Shown: positions 25,802 to 34,434, counted from the stretch's first letter. The stretch: DNA of 64,000 nt from Flavobacteriaceae bacterium (GCA_009827225.1 WUAI01000001.1:1-64000); one strand, 5' to 3'. Numbers and translations: made by a program. The notes: generated by a model from the letters alone, not told the origin.

Positions 25802-26467
25802 TTAAAACCCTGTAGGAACTGCCACTGAACCTGTTGGTGAATCGCTCATGTCCACCGTGATGTCGGTATGCGTTTTTGCAATAAATCCTTTGCGATAGAT
25901 CATCACGTTGAGCCACATATCGATCTCTGTGTCGATATAGTCGCTGTGGCTGCTGGAATACTTTTGCCAGGTAGAGTTATTGATGAAAGCTCTCAGGAAC
26001 CAGGTCCCTGTGGAGGAGTTCGGATAAGCGTAAATCTGATAACCTTCAATATTTAAAGCATCGATAGAACTATGCGGCATAATACTTCCCGTACGACCGG
26101 CTCCAGCAATTCCGCAGGAATAACCCTGAATACTCACTAGGTAATCGGAGGTAGAGATTTTGGTGTCATAATCCACCAGGCCATCCGCAGAGAGATTTTT
26201 AAAGGCAAACTCAACATAATTGATAGGGCCGTATTTGCTGATATCGATATCGTATCGGGAAAGGTCATTAGCTGTAGTAACCACTAGAAATTTGGAACCT
26301 CGGATATTGGTATTATTTCCTGGGTTTTCCAGGTAAACACTACTATCCACAAGAACCTCACCTTGTACATCCAAGGTTGCGGAAGGTGAAGAATTGTTAA
26401 TCCCCACTTGGGAAAAAATGTGCCCTGTAAAGGTGATGAAAGCTAGTATAAAGTAAAGTTTTTTCAT
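25802..26467 (-). CDS. secreted paralogue 3 of a three-gene operon
   Basis: A 221-residue exported protein with a signal peptide ending HIFSQ. The mature N-terminus VGINNSSPSATLDVQGEVLV is the G-I-x-x-x-x-P-x-A-T-L-D-V-x-G motif seen at the start of Bacteroidota surface and tail-fibre-like proteins. The rest is a beta-rich domain shared in plan with the two genes upstream (strand-rich middle, then TGTWFLRAFI, then a hydrophobic W-x-x-V-M-I-Y strand). Last gene of the unit. Function unknown. Confidence 0.6.
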   Translation of the reverse strand: MKKLYFILAFITFTGHIFSQVGINNSSPSATLDVQGEVLVDSSVYLENPGNNTNIRGSKFLVVTTANDLSRYDIDISKYGPINYVEFAFKNLSADGLVDYDTKISTSDYLVSIQGYSCGIAGAGRTGSIMPHSSIDALNIEGYQIYAYPNSSTGTWFLRAFINNSTWQKYSSSHSDYIDTEIDMWLNVMIYRKGFIAKTHTDITVDMSDSPTGSVAVPTGF

Positions 26468-26478
26468 GGCAAAGCAAT

Positions 26479-27105
26479 TTATTCAAAGACGGGAATTGAA
26501 CTGGCAGTTCCGGTATTAGAACCTCCCAGATCATCGTTGATTACAGGTAGTTCCCTAAAATATGATTTATCATAGACCACCAGGGTTATATAATACTCCA
26601 GAGAGTCTGAAACGTCAAGATCCAGTTCCACATTACTTATGGACAAATGCCATGTTCCACCGCTCTTAAAGGTCTTCACAACAAAATGTCCGATCGAATA
26701 ATTGTCTCCGCCTGGTACTTTTTTGATAGCGTCTCCCACATGACGAAAATTGGCCACACCTAGAACGTACTTGGTAACGTCATAATTCAAATCCACATCG
26801 TTCAAATTGTCCAAATGAACATTCGTAAAATGATAATTGATCATATTGATAGGAGCGACGTTCATATTGTCTGGATCCAATATGGTTAATTGTCCAACGG
26901 GGGATGACGTAGTCACCCTTGAAATAAGTTTGAAATCCTCTTCTGTGGAAGAAACTGTATTCAGGTTTTTGGTAACCAATTCATCTTGAATTAGCATGGT
27001 TCCGGCCACGTGTAAATCGGCCATAGGTGCTGTGGTCCCTACACCTACTTGTGCAAGTAACGTTCCAGTGAGAAGAAGCGATAGTATATATAATAGTCTT
27101 TTCAT
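26479..27105 (-). CDS. secreted paralogue 2 of a three-gene operon
   Basis: A 208-residue exported protein with a signal peptide ending LLAQ and then VGVGTTAPMADLHVAGTMLI, the same motif as its neighbours. The core has the same order of landmarks: INMINYHFTNV, DLNYDVTKYVLGV, a GGTWHLSISN strand and LEYYITLVVYDKSYF. It is 10 bases after paralogue 1 and 11 before paralogue 3. The three copies diverge strongly in sequence, which points to an old tandem duplication or fast evolution. Confidence 0.6.
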   Translation of the reverse strand: MKRLLYILSLLLTGTLLAQVGVGTTAPMADLHVAGTMLIQDELVTKNLNTVSSTEEDFKLISRVTTSSPVGQLTILDPDNMNVAPINMINYHFTNVHLDNLNDVDLNYDVTKYVLGVANFRHVGDAIKKVPGGDNYSIGHFVVKTFKSGGTWHLSISNVELDLDVSDSLEYYITLVVYDKSYFRELPVINDDLGGSNTGTASSIPVFE

Positions 27106-27115
27106 GATAGCCAGA

Positions 27116-27748
27116 TTAGTTGATTATGGGTGATGAAGCTGCTCCGGAAGATGCCCCGGACATTGGGATATCTACGGTTCCAAATTGTTTCGAAACGTCC
27201 CTTGAAAAGATCAAGGTGCTAATGGTCCAGATACCCATTGCCGATTCGTCAAGGTTGGCAGCTTGCGGATAATCGGCTACAATTCGCCAAGTACCAGATT
27301 CAACAAAAGCAGAAGAAAATGGTAAACTGGCATTGTCGTCAACACCCGGATTATTGGTAAGGTCCAGTTCCTGATTAAAACTTGCTGAAGTTACAATGAC
27401 CACATAGTCTGTGGCATCGATTCCCGTGTCGTAGTTCTTGATCCAATCAAGATCAGGATCTTCGATCACATACTCCTGGATATAGGCAAGGGCAACTCCT
27501 GTCGGATTGCTAACATCCAGGGATTTTATCGAATTGTCTCCATCCTGAACGAGAAATGTTTGTTGATCTACATCCGTGAGGGTATTGTAGTTCATGATTT
27601 CCAGGGTTTCAGAAATAAACATGTCGCCAGCCACTTCGAGCGTTGTTCTTGGTGAAAGGGTGTTGATTCCCAGTTGTGCCGAGGCGGAAGTGCACAGGAT
27701 CATACTTAGAAGTAGTATAATCGTAGCGGGGGCGTTGTACGATTTCAT
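27116..27748 (-). CDS. secreted paralogue 1 of a three-gene operon
   Basis: A 210-residue exported protein, first gene of the operon. A signal peptide ending ASAQ precedes LGINTLSPRTTLEVAGDMFI. The core shows ALAYIQEYVIED, KNYDTGIDATDYVVIVTSA, a SGTWRIVADY strand and IWTISTLIFSRDV, matching the landmarks of the next two genes. The C-terminus is Ser/Ala/Gly-rich (SGASSGAASSPI). No T9SS sorting domain is visible in any of the three. Function unknown. Confidence 0.6.
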   Translation of the reverse strand: MKSYNAPATIILLLSMILCTSASAQLGINTLSPRTTLEVAGDMFISETLEIMNYNTLTDVDQQTFLVQDGDNSIKSLDVSNPTGVALAYIQEYVIEDPDLDWIKNYDTGIDATDYVVIVTSASFNQELDLTNNPGVDDNASLPFSSAFVESGTWRIVADYPQAANLDESAMGIWTISTLIFSRDVSKQFGTVDIPMSGASSGAASSPIIN

Positions 27749-28001
27749 AAGTATTTAATTTGGTTCTTTCAAAGATAGGCACTGCAGGAGTATCTAGTTG
27801 TTAAAGAGTTAGTTATAAAAGTGCATTACAACGATTATTTTAACAATTACGTCGAATTATGTTAAAATATGATCTAATTTATGTAAGAATGACTTCAAAA
27901 AACTGTAGGAAAAATTATAAATGGGAATTCCAATTCAGATCGATTTTTACAAAAAATTAGCCCCTTTTATGAAGGGGCTAATCCTTAATCTAATCACTAA
28001 T
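27749..28001. other. intergenic region, no further gene seen
   Basis: This AT-rich gap holds the presumed promoter of the three-paralogue operon (not clearly defined) and, at its right end, a terminator for the NmrA operon. I see no other coding or structural feature. Confidence 0.5.
27957..27981 (-). terminator. strong terminator of the NmrA operon
   Basis: Perfect 10-bp stem TTAGCCCCTT (27957-27966) / AAGGGGCTAA (27972-27981) with a 5-base loop. On the minus strand it is followed by a TTTTTTG run. It lies 153 bases beyond the NmrA stop but only 20 beyond the stop of the 35-residue ORF described next. Confidence 0.85.
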
Positions 28002-28109
28002 CTACCCAGCACAGTGGCTAAGTTCTACAGGTAAAACTAGTTCGTTTGGGCGATCATATCTTTGGATTCTTTTGGAACCAGTGCACCTGTAAGATGCACT
28101 TTTTGACAT
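28002..28109 (-). CDS. candidate 35-residue small protein
   Basis: An ATG at 28109 opens a 35-codon frame that begins MSKSASYRCTGSKR and ends LPVELSHCAG before TAG at 28002. It starts 24 bases after the NmrA stop and ends 20 bases before the operon terminator, filling a gap otherwise unexplained. It has two Cys and a basic first half, with no signal peptide or membrane segment. No known family is recognised. The case rests on position and protein-like composition. Confidence 0.45.
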   Translation of the reverse strand: MSKSASYRCTGSKRIQRYDRPNELVLPVELSHCAG

Positions 28110-28133
28110 TGTTTTCGGTTGAAGTAATTGAAC

Positions 28134-28979
28134 TTACTCTGAAATTGTTGCAGTGGCATTCCATATCCCGGAATGTGCCATTTCCGTTGCAAAGTCGGAA
28201 AAGCTTCTGGGTTTGCGCTTCAAAACTAGCTCGATATCGTCCGTGATCTCTTCGTTAGAAAGATTGGTAATGATATGACTGAACAGATACTCCAGCAACC
28301 ATGAGTAGCCCTCCGGAAGGTCCATCGAGTTGAGGACCTTTACGTAATCTTCCAGCGAAATAGGAACAAATTCTATTTCTCGCCCGGTTCTTTCTGCTAT
28401 CAATTCTACAACTTCCGGAAAGGTGTATCCTTCCGGACCTGTGAGTTGATAAATCTTACCGTTGTGTTCTTCATGTAATAAGCTTTCCACGACAACGTCG
28501 GCAATGTCACCTGTATCCACATAAGGGACTTTGTACTGATACATGGGTAAGGCAACCACACCTTGTACTATGGGATCGAGTAAAAAGCTTTCGCTAAAGT
28601 TCTGCATAAACCAATTGGCCCGAACGATGGTATAATCCAATCCGGAATTCATAATAACAGCTTCACATCTTTCGGCTTCTTGCTCTCCCTTTCCAGACAA
28701 TAAAACTACTTTTTGTACTCCTTTCGTTTTCGCGAGATTAACCAGTGCTTCAATGGCATCTTTAGCGCCCGGAACGGCAAGATCGGGTTGAAAGGTGATG
28801 TACATTTTATCGATTCCGTTCAAAGCGTCATCCCATGTTTTTGGGTTGTCCCAGTCGAATGGGATTTCGGCTCCACGAGATCCAACCCTTACTTCCTGGT
28901 TTAGAACTCGTAATGATTCGACAACTTTTCGCCCGGTTTTACCGGTTCCTCCTATGATTAAGAATTTTGTTTTTTTCAT
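28134..28979 (-). CDS. NmrA-family NAD(P)-binding protein
   Basis: A 281-residue atypical short-chain dehydrogenase. The Rossmann motif is GGTGKTGRKV near residue 10, followed by VVLLSGKG and DYTIVRANWFMQNFSE, characteristic of the NmrA/NAD(P)H-quinone-oxidoreductase-like (YtfG, HSCARG) group. Members either reduce quinones or sense the NADPH/NADP ratio. The residue pattern does not separate these. It is last among the recognised genes of an AraC-linked unit, 10 bases after the DUF1772 gene. Confidence 0.85.
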   Translation of the reverse strand: MKKTKFLIIGGTGKTGRKVVESLRVLNQEVRVGSRGAEIPFDWDNPKTWDDALNGIDKMYITFQPDLAVPGAKDAIEALVNLAKTKGVQKVVLLSGKGEQEAERCEAVIMNSGLDYTIVRANWFMQNFSESFLLDPIVQGVVALPMYQYKVPYVDTGDIADVVVESLLHEEHNGKIYQLTGPEGYTFPEVVELIAERTGREIEFVPISLEDYVKVLNSMDLPEGYSWLLEYLFSHIITNLSNEEITDDIELVLKRKPRSFSDFATEMAHSGIWNATATISE

Positions 28980-28989
28980 GATTATTATT

Positions 28990-29496
28990 TTAAATGATTA
29001 TTGATTTATAGTTTATTATGGCGGCACCCACGAGGAGTGCGAAAGAGAAGAATGAACTCCAGGTCCTTATCAAGTGCAACCGCGCCCATTTTTGTTCGAA
29101 CAGATCTCGCATATTTCTTAGTTCCTCTGAACTCGCCAACGAGAGGTCCGTTTTATCCAGAACTTCGTTGATCGGGACATTTCCGAAGATGGTCACCAAA
29201 ACGAGTCCGATGAAATACAACAACCCGGCGGTGAGGATCATTATCTTGACATGATTTGGCAGGCTTCGGAGGAAAAACATATTTCCAATATGAAATAGTA
29301 CCGGACCAAAAAATACTATGAGGAACGCGGGATTGATAATAGCTCTGTTCATTTCTTGAAAGGCTTGAAGAAACCCTGGATTATCCAGTCGTGCAATTCC
29401 GGGAACAATAGTATTGCTCCAGTTAAAACAGAGTCCGGCAGATAAACCTGTTAATATAATAGCAGCTGCCATTGAAAGAATTTTTAGTGATATCAT
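28990..29496 (-). CDS. DUF1772 (anthrone oxygenase-like) membrane protein
   Basis: A 168-residue protein with four transmembrane helices. The family landmarks VTIFGNVPINEVLDKTDL and KWARLHLIRTWSSFFSFALL are present. DUF1772 proteins are annotated from fungal anthrone oxygenase. In bacteria they often neighbour NmrA-type reductases, as here, but their chemistry is untested. It is 4 bases after the preceding gene, so clearly in the same operon. Confidence 0.82.
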   Translation of the reverse strand: MISLKILSMAAAIILTGLSAGLCFNWSNTIVPGIARLDNPGFLQAFQEMNRAIINPAFLIVFFGPVLFHIGNMFFLRSLPNHVKIMILTAGLLYFIGLVLVTIFGNVPINEVLDKTDLSLASSEELRNMRDLFEQKWARLHLIRTWSSFFSFALLVGAAIINYKSIII

Positions 29497-29500
29497 TTTG

Positions 29501-29902
29501 TTAGTTTTTAAGGGTTTGTTGAATTTTCTTGTTTCTGAACAGGTCGAAGAGTACTACCATACTTACATATTCGATTGCAATCAACCAGAACCCCAAAGAC
29601 CCGAAGAATGCTTCATATGTGCCTCCCATCGGAATGATTAATACCGGTACTGTGATAATGGCGTCCAATAGAATGGTGATGGAGATCATTACCATGGCCA
29701 ATAAATAGCCAGGTGTGTTTACGGCTTTTTTGTAGTAGTACTTTGCGCCATACCAAGTGAGGGGTAATAGCACAAATGCAAGCGTTAGATTACCCTGTAA
29801 TTCAGGATTCTCAAGGATCGTAAAATTTCCTGCGATGATGAAAAATAGAACGGCTATTGTCCAAATTATTGCCGCGGTTCTAATTGCTCTTTTGTAGTCC
29901 AT
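29501..29902 (-). CDS. small four-TM protein, DUF5367-like
   Basis: A 133-residue integral membrane protein with four helices (AIIWTIAVLFFIIAGNF; LTLAFVLLPLTWYGAKYYY; LLAMVMISITILLDAIITV; SLGFWLIAIEYVSMVVLFDLF). It resembles DUF5367 proteins by layout (tentative). It is the first gene after the AraC regulator and sits directly behind a -7 element and phased repeats, so it should be the first gene of the regulated operon. Confidence 0.65.
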   Translation of the reverse strand: MDYKRAIRTAAIIWTIAVLFFIIAGNFTILENPELQGNLTLAFVLLPLTWYGAKYYYKKAVNTPGYLLAMVMISITILLDAIITVPVLIIPMGGTYEAFFGSLGFWLIAIEYVSMVVLFDLFRNKKIQQTLKN

Positions 29903-29928
29903 ATCAATAGTTTTAAAGTTTGATATGA

Positions 29929-30001
29929 CAAAACTACCTAGCGGCTAAGCGGATGACTTATTCAAAAAGGAGGATGATTTGTTCGAAAAGGAGAACTATT
30001 T
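29929..30001 (-). promoter_or_regulatory. -7 element with 21-bp-phased repeats, candidate AraC-type operator
   Basis: The minus strand has TAGTTTTG (29936-29929), a consensus -7 box. Upstream are two 20-base direct repeats, 29982-30001 and 29961-29980, matching at 16 of 20 positions with a 21-base period. A third weaker half (AAGTCATCC, near 29959-29951) continues the phase. A 21-base, two-helical-turn spacing is classic for AraC-family half-sites. The block overlaps the stop codon of the araC-type gene and precedes the operon it would control. Confidence 0.6.
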
Positions 30002-30850
30002 TACCTGACTCGGGCGATAACCAAACTTTTTGGCAAATGCATTGGAAAACGAGCTCAAACTATCGTAACCAACATGCCAGGCAGCTTCTTGTACGGTCGC
30101 CTTGTCGGTTCTAATGAGATCGTGTGCTGTAGTGAGCCGTTCGTTTTGGAGATATTTGAAAACAGGTAAGCCAAATAATTCTTTGAAGTTCTTTTTAAGA
30201 CTGTAGGTGTTCAGTCCAATTTGACGGGCCAGCTCCGACAAGGATGGTGGTTTCTCCAGATTACTGCTTAGTATGGTTTTGGCCTCTTCCAGTTTTTCAC
30301 GTTCCACAGGATTGATCGATGGAGTCTTTAAGGTCGAAAGTTGACCAAAAAAATGAGAGAGAAGCACGGTCATCTGACTTCGGAAGAATAGCATCTTGGT
30401 CTTGCCGTGATACTGATTTTTAAAAACAGAATCCACTACCGTTTGCATTTCGGGGGTCATATAAAAACTAGGACCCTCCACATAATGATCACTGGGATGA
30501 ACCAGTTCATGCAATAAATTGCTGAATATTTCCCCTTCTTGATTGGGTAGCTTCTCCAGGTTTCGTGTCGCAGTGGCAATTAGTATACACTCCAGGGGTT
30601 TATTGGCCGCTACGGTATGTTCACAGATAACATGATCATCGGCGAAGAAGGACAAAGCCAATCCCTTGGTATATTCAAATTCTTTGATCTTGCCGTCGTA
30701 TTTCATTCTTAGGCCTACGTTACCAGCACCATAAAATGCCACGGCGATCATAGGCTCATCAAAATGACAGGAATCAACAATCTCTTTGGTCGAATTAGCA
30801 GTCTCCACGAGGATGGTAAAATCATTGATATCGATTATATCCCGAGTCAT
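29996..30850 (-). CDS. AraC-family transcriptional regulator
   Basis: A 284-residue cytoplasmic regulator. The N-terminal ~175 residues form a probable sensing domain. The C-terminal double helix-turn-helix is clear (LSELARQIGLNTYSLKKNFKE; TVQEAAWHVGYDSLSSFSNAF, then KKFGYRPSQV). It is encoded directly before the DUF5367-like/DUF1772/NmrA genes on the same strand with a 93-base gap holding phased repeats, so it most likely activates that operon. The inducer is unknown. Confidence 0.88.
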   Translation of the reverse strand: MTRDIIDINDFTILVETANSTKEIVDSCHFDEPMIAVAFYGAGNVGLRMKYDGKIKEFEYTKGLALSFFADDHVICEHTVAANKPLECILIATATRNLEKLPNQEGEIFSNLLHELVHPSDHYVEGPSFYMTPEMQTVVDSVFKNQYHGKTKMLFFRSQMTVLLSHFFGQLSTLKTPSINPVEREKLEEAKTILSSNLEKPPSLSELARQIGLNTYSLKKNFKELFGLPVFKYLQNERLTTAHDLIRTDKATVQEAAWHVGYDSLSSFSNAFAKKFGYRPSQVK

Positions 30851-31091
30851 CTCTTCAAAAATAGGTATAAATTATACGATAAGGTGTTAAGAAATATATA
30901 AGCACAAATTGAGGAAGCAGAAACAATAAAACAACAACTCAAGAAGTGTTGAGTTAAAAGCAAAAGTATTCTAGGTCCAGCTTTCAATTTCTTGATTTAT
31001 TCATCGAAATCCATAGAAAATGAATGGACTCATCTACTTAAATGCTCTGCTTGTCTAGATGATAATAACAGATTTTATCTTAAAATCTGTG

Positions 31092-31364
31092 TTAGTTACA
31101 ATCTGGATGGTCTGGGTACAGCTCACAGAAACAAACAGGGTCCGTTTGTAACGTACATTCGGTGCTACAGGCTCCTTCACTATCACCGTGTGCGAGATGT
31201 GCAGGAAGTGCATTAATACTAATAGTAATTGAATGTGCATTTTCTGGATTCCCTGGTGGAATATGACAAATTGTAACTTTTGGGCCATCATTCTCACTTC
31301 GAATCCCGGTTGCCGAAATTAAGCCTATCATTAGCAAAACAATGATAAAGATTGATTTTTTCAT
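31092..31364 (-). CDS. small exported Cys/His protein with ICHIPPGNP motif
   Basis: A 90-residue protein with a signal peptide (MKKSIFIIVLLMIGLISATG). The mature part begins VTICHIPPGNPENAH, then has PAHLAHGDSEGAC and ends with a Cys-rich tail containing CFCELYPDHPDC. The ICHIPPGNP...AHLxHGD pair recurs as a module in many secreted bacterial proteins. Here it forms almost the entire mature protein. Eight Cys suggest disulfides or metal binding. Function unknown. The gap at 30851-31091 shows no gene. Confidence 0.75.
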   Translation of the reverse strand: MKKSIFIIVLLMIGLISATGIRSENDGPKVTICHIPPGNPENAHSITISINALPAHLAHGDSEGACSTECTLQTDPVCFCELYPDHPDCN

Positions 31365-31461
31365 TACTTATTGGATTTATTTTCAATAAGTTAAGAAAAT
31401 TGGATCAAATTTGTCAATTATTTAGATGTATTGAAAATATAATCGTTTAACGTCGAATGGA

Positions 31462-33654
31462 TCAAGCTAAAATACTCTCGTGTCCTGAATCCTTCACAAA
31501 CAAGCACGAACTGTTCGTTTTCTCCGTCATTTCTTTAACGAATTCAAATCGTAGGTCGGCATTCATTCCGAAGATATTTAAATCGGCATGGGGGGCATTG
31601 TTCACGACATTTCTGAAATTTCCGACGTATATTTCTGTGAGTGTTTCCGGCAGGCGCGCTAAATTGATAAGCCGGTTCATGTAATCCTTGGCGTTCTCTT
31701 TTTCAGATTCATCATCCAATACCATGATCAGACGAATTTTTGCACTCCAGTTCTTTTTCAGTTTATAGGCGATCAGGGTGGAAAGATCAAGATTTCCAAT
31801 GTCCCAGCCAAGGTTCCAATTGCCTTTTCGATCACTAATCCAGACGTTGATAGTATTTCGCTGGCCTAATAATGCCGTAGGATGCGATTGGTACAACAAG
31901 ACACCAATCTCAAGACGAATACACTCACGGATTACCGGACGCAATTCATGCTCGTAATTATCGTGCTGCTGCAAGTTCAGAAACACAATATTCGGACGAA
32001 AAAAAGCTCCCAATAATGCCTGGTTTCCATAATTTACACCCTTGGCAAATTCCGTAGTGTTTATTATTGTCCAGGAAGAGAATACGCCTTGCTCCCGAAA
32101 GGATTGTGCCAGTGTTTCAAGATCTTCAGGCATTTGGCTACCCTCGGACTCCGGTTCGATCCCCAGTAGTTTGATCGATCCCTTAGGGTTTGCAATGTTC
32201 CGCAGAAATTGGAAATTCCCTCGGGCGCCTGTCATGTCTCTAACGGGGACCATAAGGTTAGGCTTCCATGCCCGCTGTTGCATCTTTTTCATCCCCCAAG
32301 TGTGCTTTGCGGCCCATTCAGCGAATGATACGAATAATCCTGAACGCACATCTTCAAAAGGCGTTTCGAGGTTTTGACGTGAAAGGTACCAGTAAACGGC
32401 CAAGACAATAGCGATAGTGATCAAACTAATAGTTGGGTTGATGATAAACATTGCCAGGACGGAAGAAGCAAGACCCAGCCAGGGAATCCAACGCTTTACT
32501 TTAAAGATGGGCCGATAACTGATAAGCCCCAGGTTTTGCTCAATGATGACTACGATGTTGATCATCGCATAGGTAACCAGGAAAAATAAGGTTACTAAGG
32601 GAGCCACAGCATTCAGATTACGCAGAAGCATGGTGGCAAAAATCAGAATACCGGTCACGATCATCGCATTACGTGGTTGTCCGTTGGCACTTTGTCCCGC
32701 CAGGAATTTTGACTTCGGAAGTACATTATGCTGCCCCATGGCGAACAGGATTCGCGAAGATCCCACCAAGGACGCCAGTGCCGAAGAAAAAGTGGCACCC
32801 AGAATTCCTGCGATGATCAATGGGCCCACATAGGCTTTGTCGATAATAATGTTATAATTGGATACGAGCTCTTCTTCGGTGGCGGTCTTTGCCAACCAGA
32901 ATGCCAGTAACATATAGATCACAAAACTCACTCCAATAGCCCAAAGCGTTCCAACGGGTATACTAGTTCTTGGATCTTTGAGCTCGCCCGACATGTTCGC
33001 GCCGGCCATAATACCTGTGGCGGCCGGGAAGAAAACGGCGAAGACAATCCAAAAGCTGCTTCCTCCGAAATCATTTTCCGGAGATCCTTTGAAACTACCC
33101 CATTTCAGCGCTTCCCCGGTAGCAATTTCCATGGAACCGTCATAAGCTGCAAGCACAATTGAGACCAGTGAAGCAACAATCACTACCATGATAAGGTACT
33201 GTGTTTTGATAGCGAGATTCGCACTGATATAAGCGATGGTAATAAGCCCAGCAAACACAAAAATATCTACCATAAATGCATTGTGCTCCGGGAAAATACC
33301 CATCCAGCCTTCCCTAAAACCAAAGATATACATGGTAACTGCCAAGCCTTGCGAAATATACCTGGGAATGCCCAGGCTTCCTCCCACTTCCAGCCCCAGT
33401 GACTGCGAAATGATGGCGTAGGCACCGCCTGCTCCAATCCGGATGTTGGTAGTTATGGACGACATAGATAGGGCCGTACAGAGTGTAATCAAAAAGGAAA
33501 CAATAATGATGAGCCACGCGCCTAAAAGCCCGGCGTTTCCAACTACCCAGCCCATACGCAGGTACATAATCACGCCCAGGATAGTGAGCAATGTTGGGGT
33601 AAATACCCCGCCAAAGGTTCCGAATTTTTTCGTTTTGATCGAGTTGGTTTCCAT
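31462..33654 (-). CDS. SLC12-type (cation-chloride cotransporter family) permease
   Basis: A 730-residue transporter of the APC superfamily. The start FGTFGGVFTPTLLTILGVIM matches the TM1 region of eukaryotic NKCC/KCC proteins, followed by about 12 helices to residue ~430. IGAGGAYAIISQSLG and FFPAATGIMAGANMSGELKDP are CCC signatures. A ~270-residue soluble C-terminal domain follows (MVPVRDMTGARGNFQFLRNIANPKGSI), as in SLC12 proteins. It likely moves chloride or amino acids with a cation. Substrate cannot be fixed from sequence. Single-gene unit. Confidence 0.85.
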   Translation of the reverse strand: METNSIKTKKFGTFGGVFTPTLLTILGVIMYLRMGWVVGNAGLLGAWLIIIVSFLITLCTALSMSSITTNIRIGAGGAYAIISQSLGLEVGGSLGIPRYISQGLAVTMYIFGFREGWMGIFPEHNAFMVDIFVFAGLITIAYISANLAIKTQYLIMVVIVASLVSIVLAAYDGSMEIATGEALKWGSFKGSPENDFGGSSFWIVFAVFFPAATGIMAGANMSGELKDPRTSIPVGTLWAIGVSFVIYMLLAFWLAKTATEEELVSNYNIIIDKAYVGPLIIAGILGATFSSALASLVGSSRILFAMGQHNVLPKSKFLAGQSANGQPRNAMIVTGILIFATMLLRNLNAVAPLVTLFFLVTYAMINIVVIIEQNLGLISYRPIFKVKRWIPWLGLASSVLAMFIINPTISLITIAIVLAVYWYLSRQNLETPFEDVRSGLFVSFAEWAAKHTWGMKKMQQRAWKPNLMVPVRDMTGARGNFQFLRNIANPKGSIKLLGIEPESEGSQMPEDLETLAQSFREQGVFSSWTIINTTEFAKGVNYGNQALLGAFFRPNIVFLNLQQHDNYEHELRPVIRECIRLEIGVLLYQSHPTALLGQRNTINVWISDRKGNWNLGWDIGNLDLSTLIAYKLKKNWSAKIRLIMVLDDESEKENAKDYMNRLINLARLPETLTEIYVGNFRNVVNNAPHADLNIFGMNADLRFEFVKEMTEKTNSSCLFVKDSGHESILA

Positions 33655-33835
33655 GGATATACAATATTAACATAATTCGGTGACTAATGGGTTACACCCA
33701 AAGTTGAGATGGTTCAACATGAATGGATAAGGCATGGAATTGAAAGAATACAGATAGTTAAGTTACCTTATATCTCAAGATGTTAAATTTTTAAGAAGAA
33801 CATTCGACTTCTTTCAATACTCTTTATATTTAAGC

Positions 33836-34363
33836 ATGAAGAAATTTGTTCTTTTACTGTTTTTATCCTTTTGTTTACTGAATATATCTACAACTAATGC
33901 TCAGGAAACCATCCAATGGATGACCTTTGCTGAGTTGGAGGTAGCCATGGAAAAAGAGGCCAAACCAGCGTTCGTGGATTTTTGGACCTCATGGTGTGGG
34001 TGGTGTAAGCGAATGGATGCTACCACCTTTAAAGATCCTAAGATCGTGGCTTATATCAATGAGAATTTCTATCCGGTGAAATTCAATGCGGAAGAAAAAG
34101 AAACGGTGGTATTTCGTGGAGCCGAATTCAAATATAAGGCTATTGGTCGAAGAGGATATAATGAATTGGCCCATCAAATACTGAAGGGTAAATTGAGCTA
34201 TCCCAGTTATTCGTTTCTACAGGCGGGAACTGCCAAAGTGCTCACCACCGTGAGAGGATACCAAAAAGCGGTGGATTTGTTGCCTATTCTTACTTTCATA
34301 GGTGACGAGCATTACCAGAATTCTACCTGGAAGGAATTCAAAACGGCATGGGACGGTAAGTAG
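33836..34363 (+). CDS. periplasmic thioredoxin-fold protein
   Basis: A 175-residue protein with a signal peptide ending TTNAQ. The redox motif WCGWC is at residues 53-57 (Cys54, Cys57) within FVDFWTSWCGWCKRMDATTF, typical of thioredoxin_7/DsbD-gamma-like exported thiol reductases. It probably reduces or isomerises disulfides in the periplasm. It is followed by a small lipoprotein gene after 71 bases. Confidence 0.85.
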   Translation: MKKFVLLLFLSFCLLNISTTNAQETIQWMTFAELEVAMEKEAKPAFVDFWTSWCGWCKRMDATTFKDPKIVAYINENFYPVKFNAEEKETVVFRGAEFKYKAIGRRGYNELAHQILKGKLSYPSYSFLQAGTAKVLTTVRGYQKAVDLLPILTFIGDEHYQNSTWKEFKTAWDGK

Positions 34364-34434
34364 TTATTGAGGGACTGCAAACGGCAGTTTATAGATTTTC
34401 CCTTATATTTATTCTACCCCAAATACTTGAAGCC

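Noticed and set aside
28080-28104. AGTGCA/TGCACT hairpin followed by T run on the plus strand
   Set aside because: No plus-strand gene lies upstream to terminate. It falls inside the candidate small ORF and is likely incidental.
28046-28246. 66-residue plus-strand frame
   Set aside because: It overlaps the NmrA coding end and the minus-strand small ORF, has no promoter and reads like a shadow.
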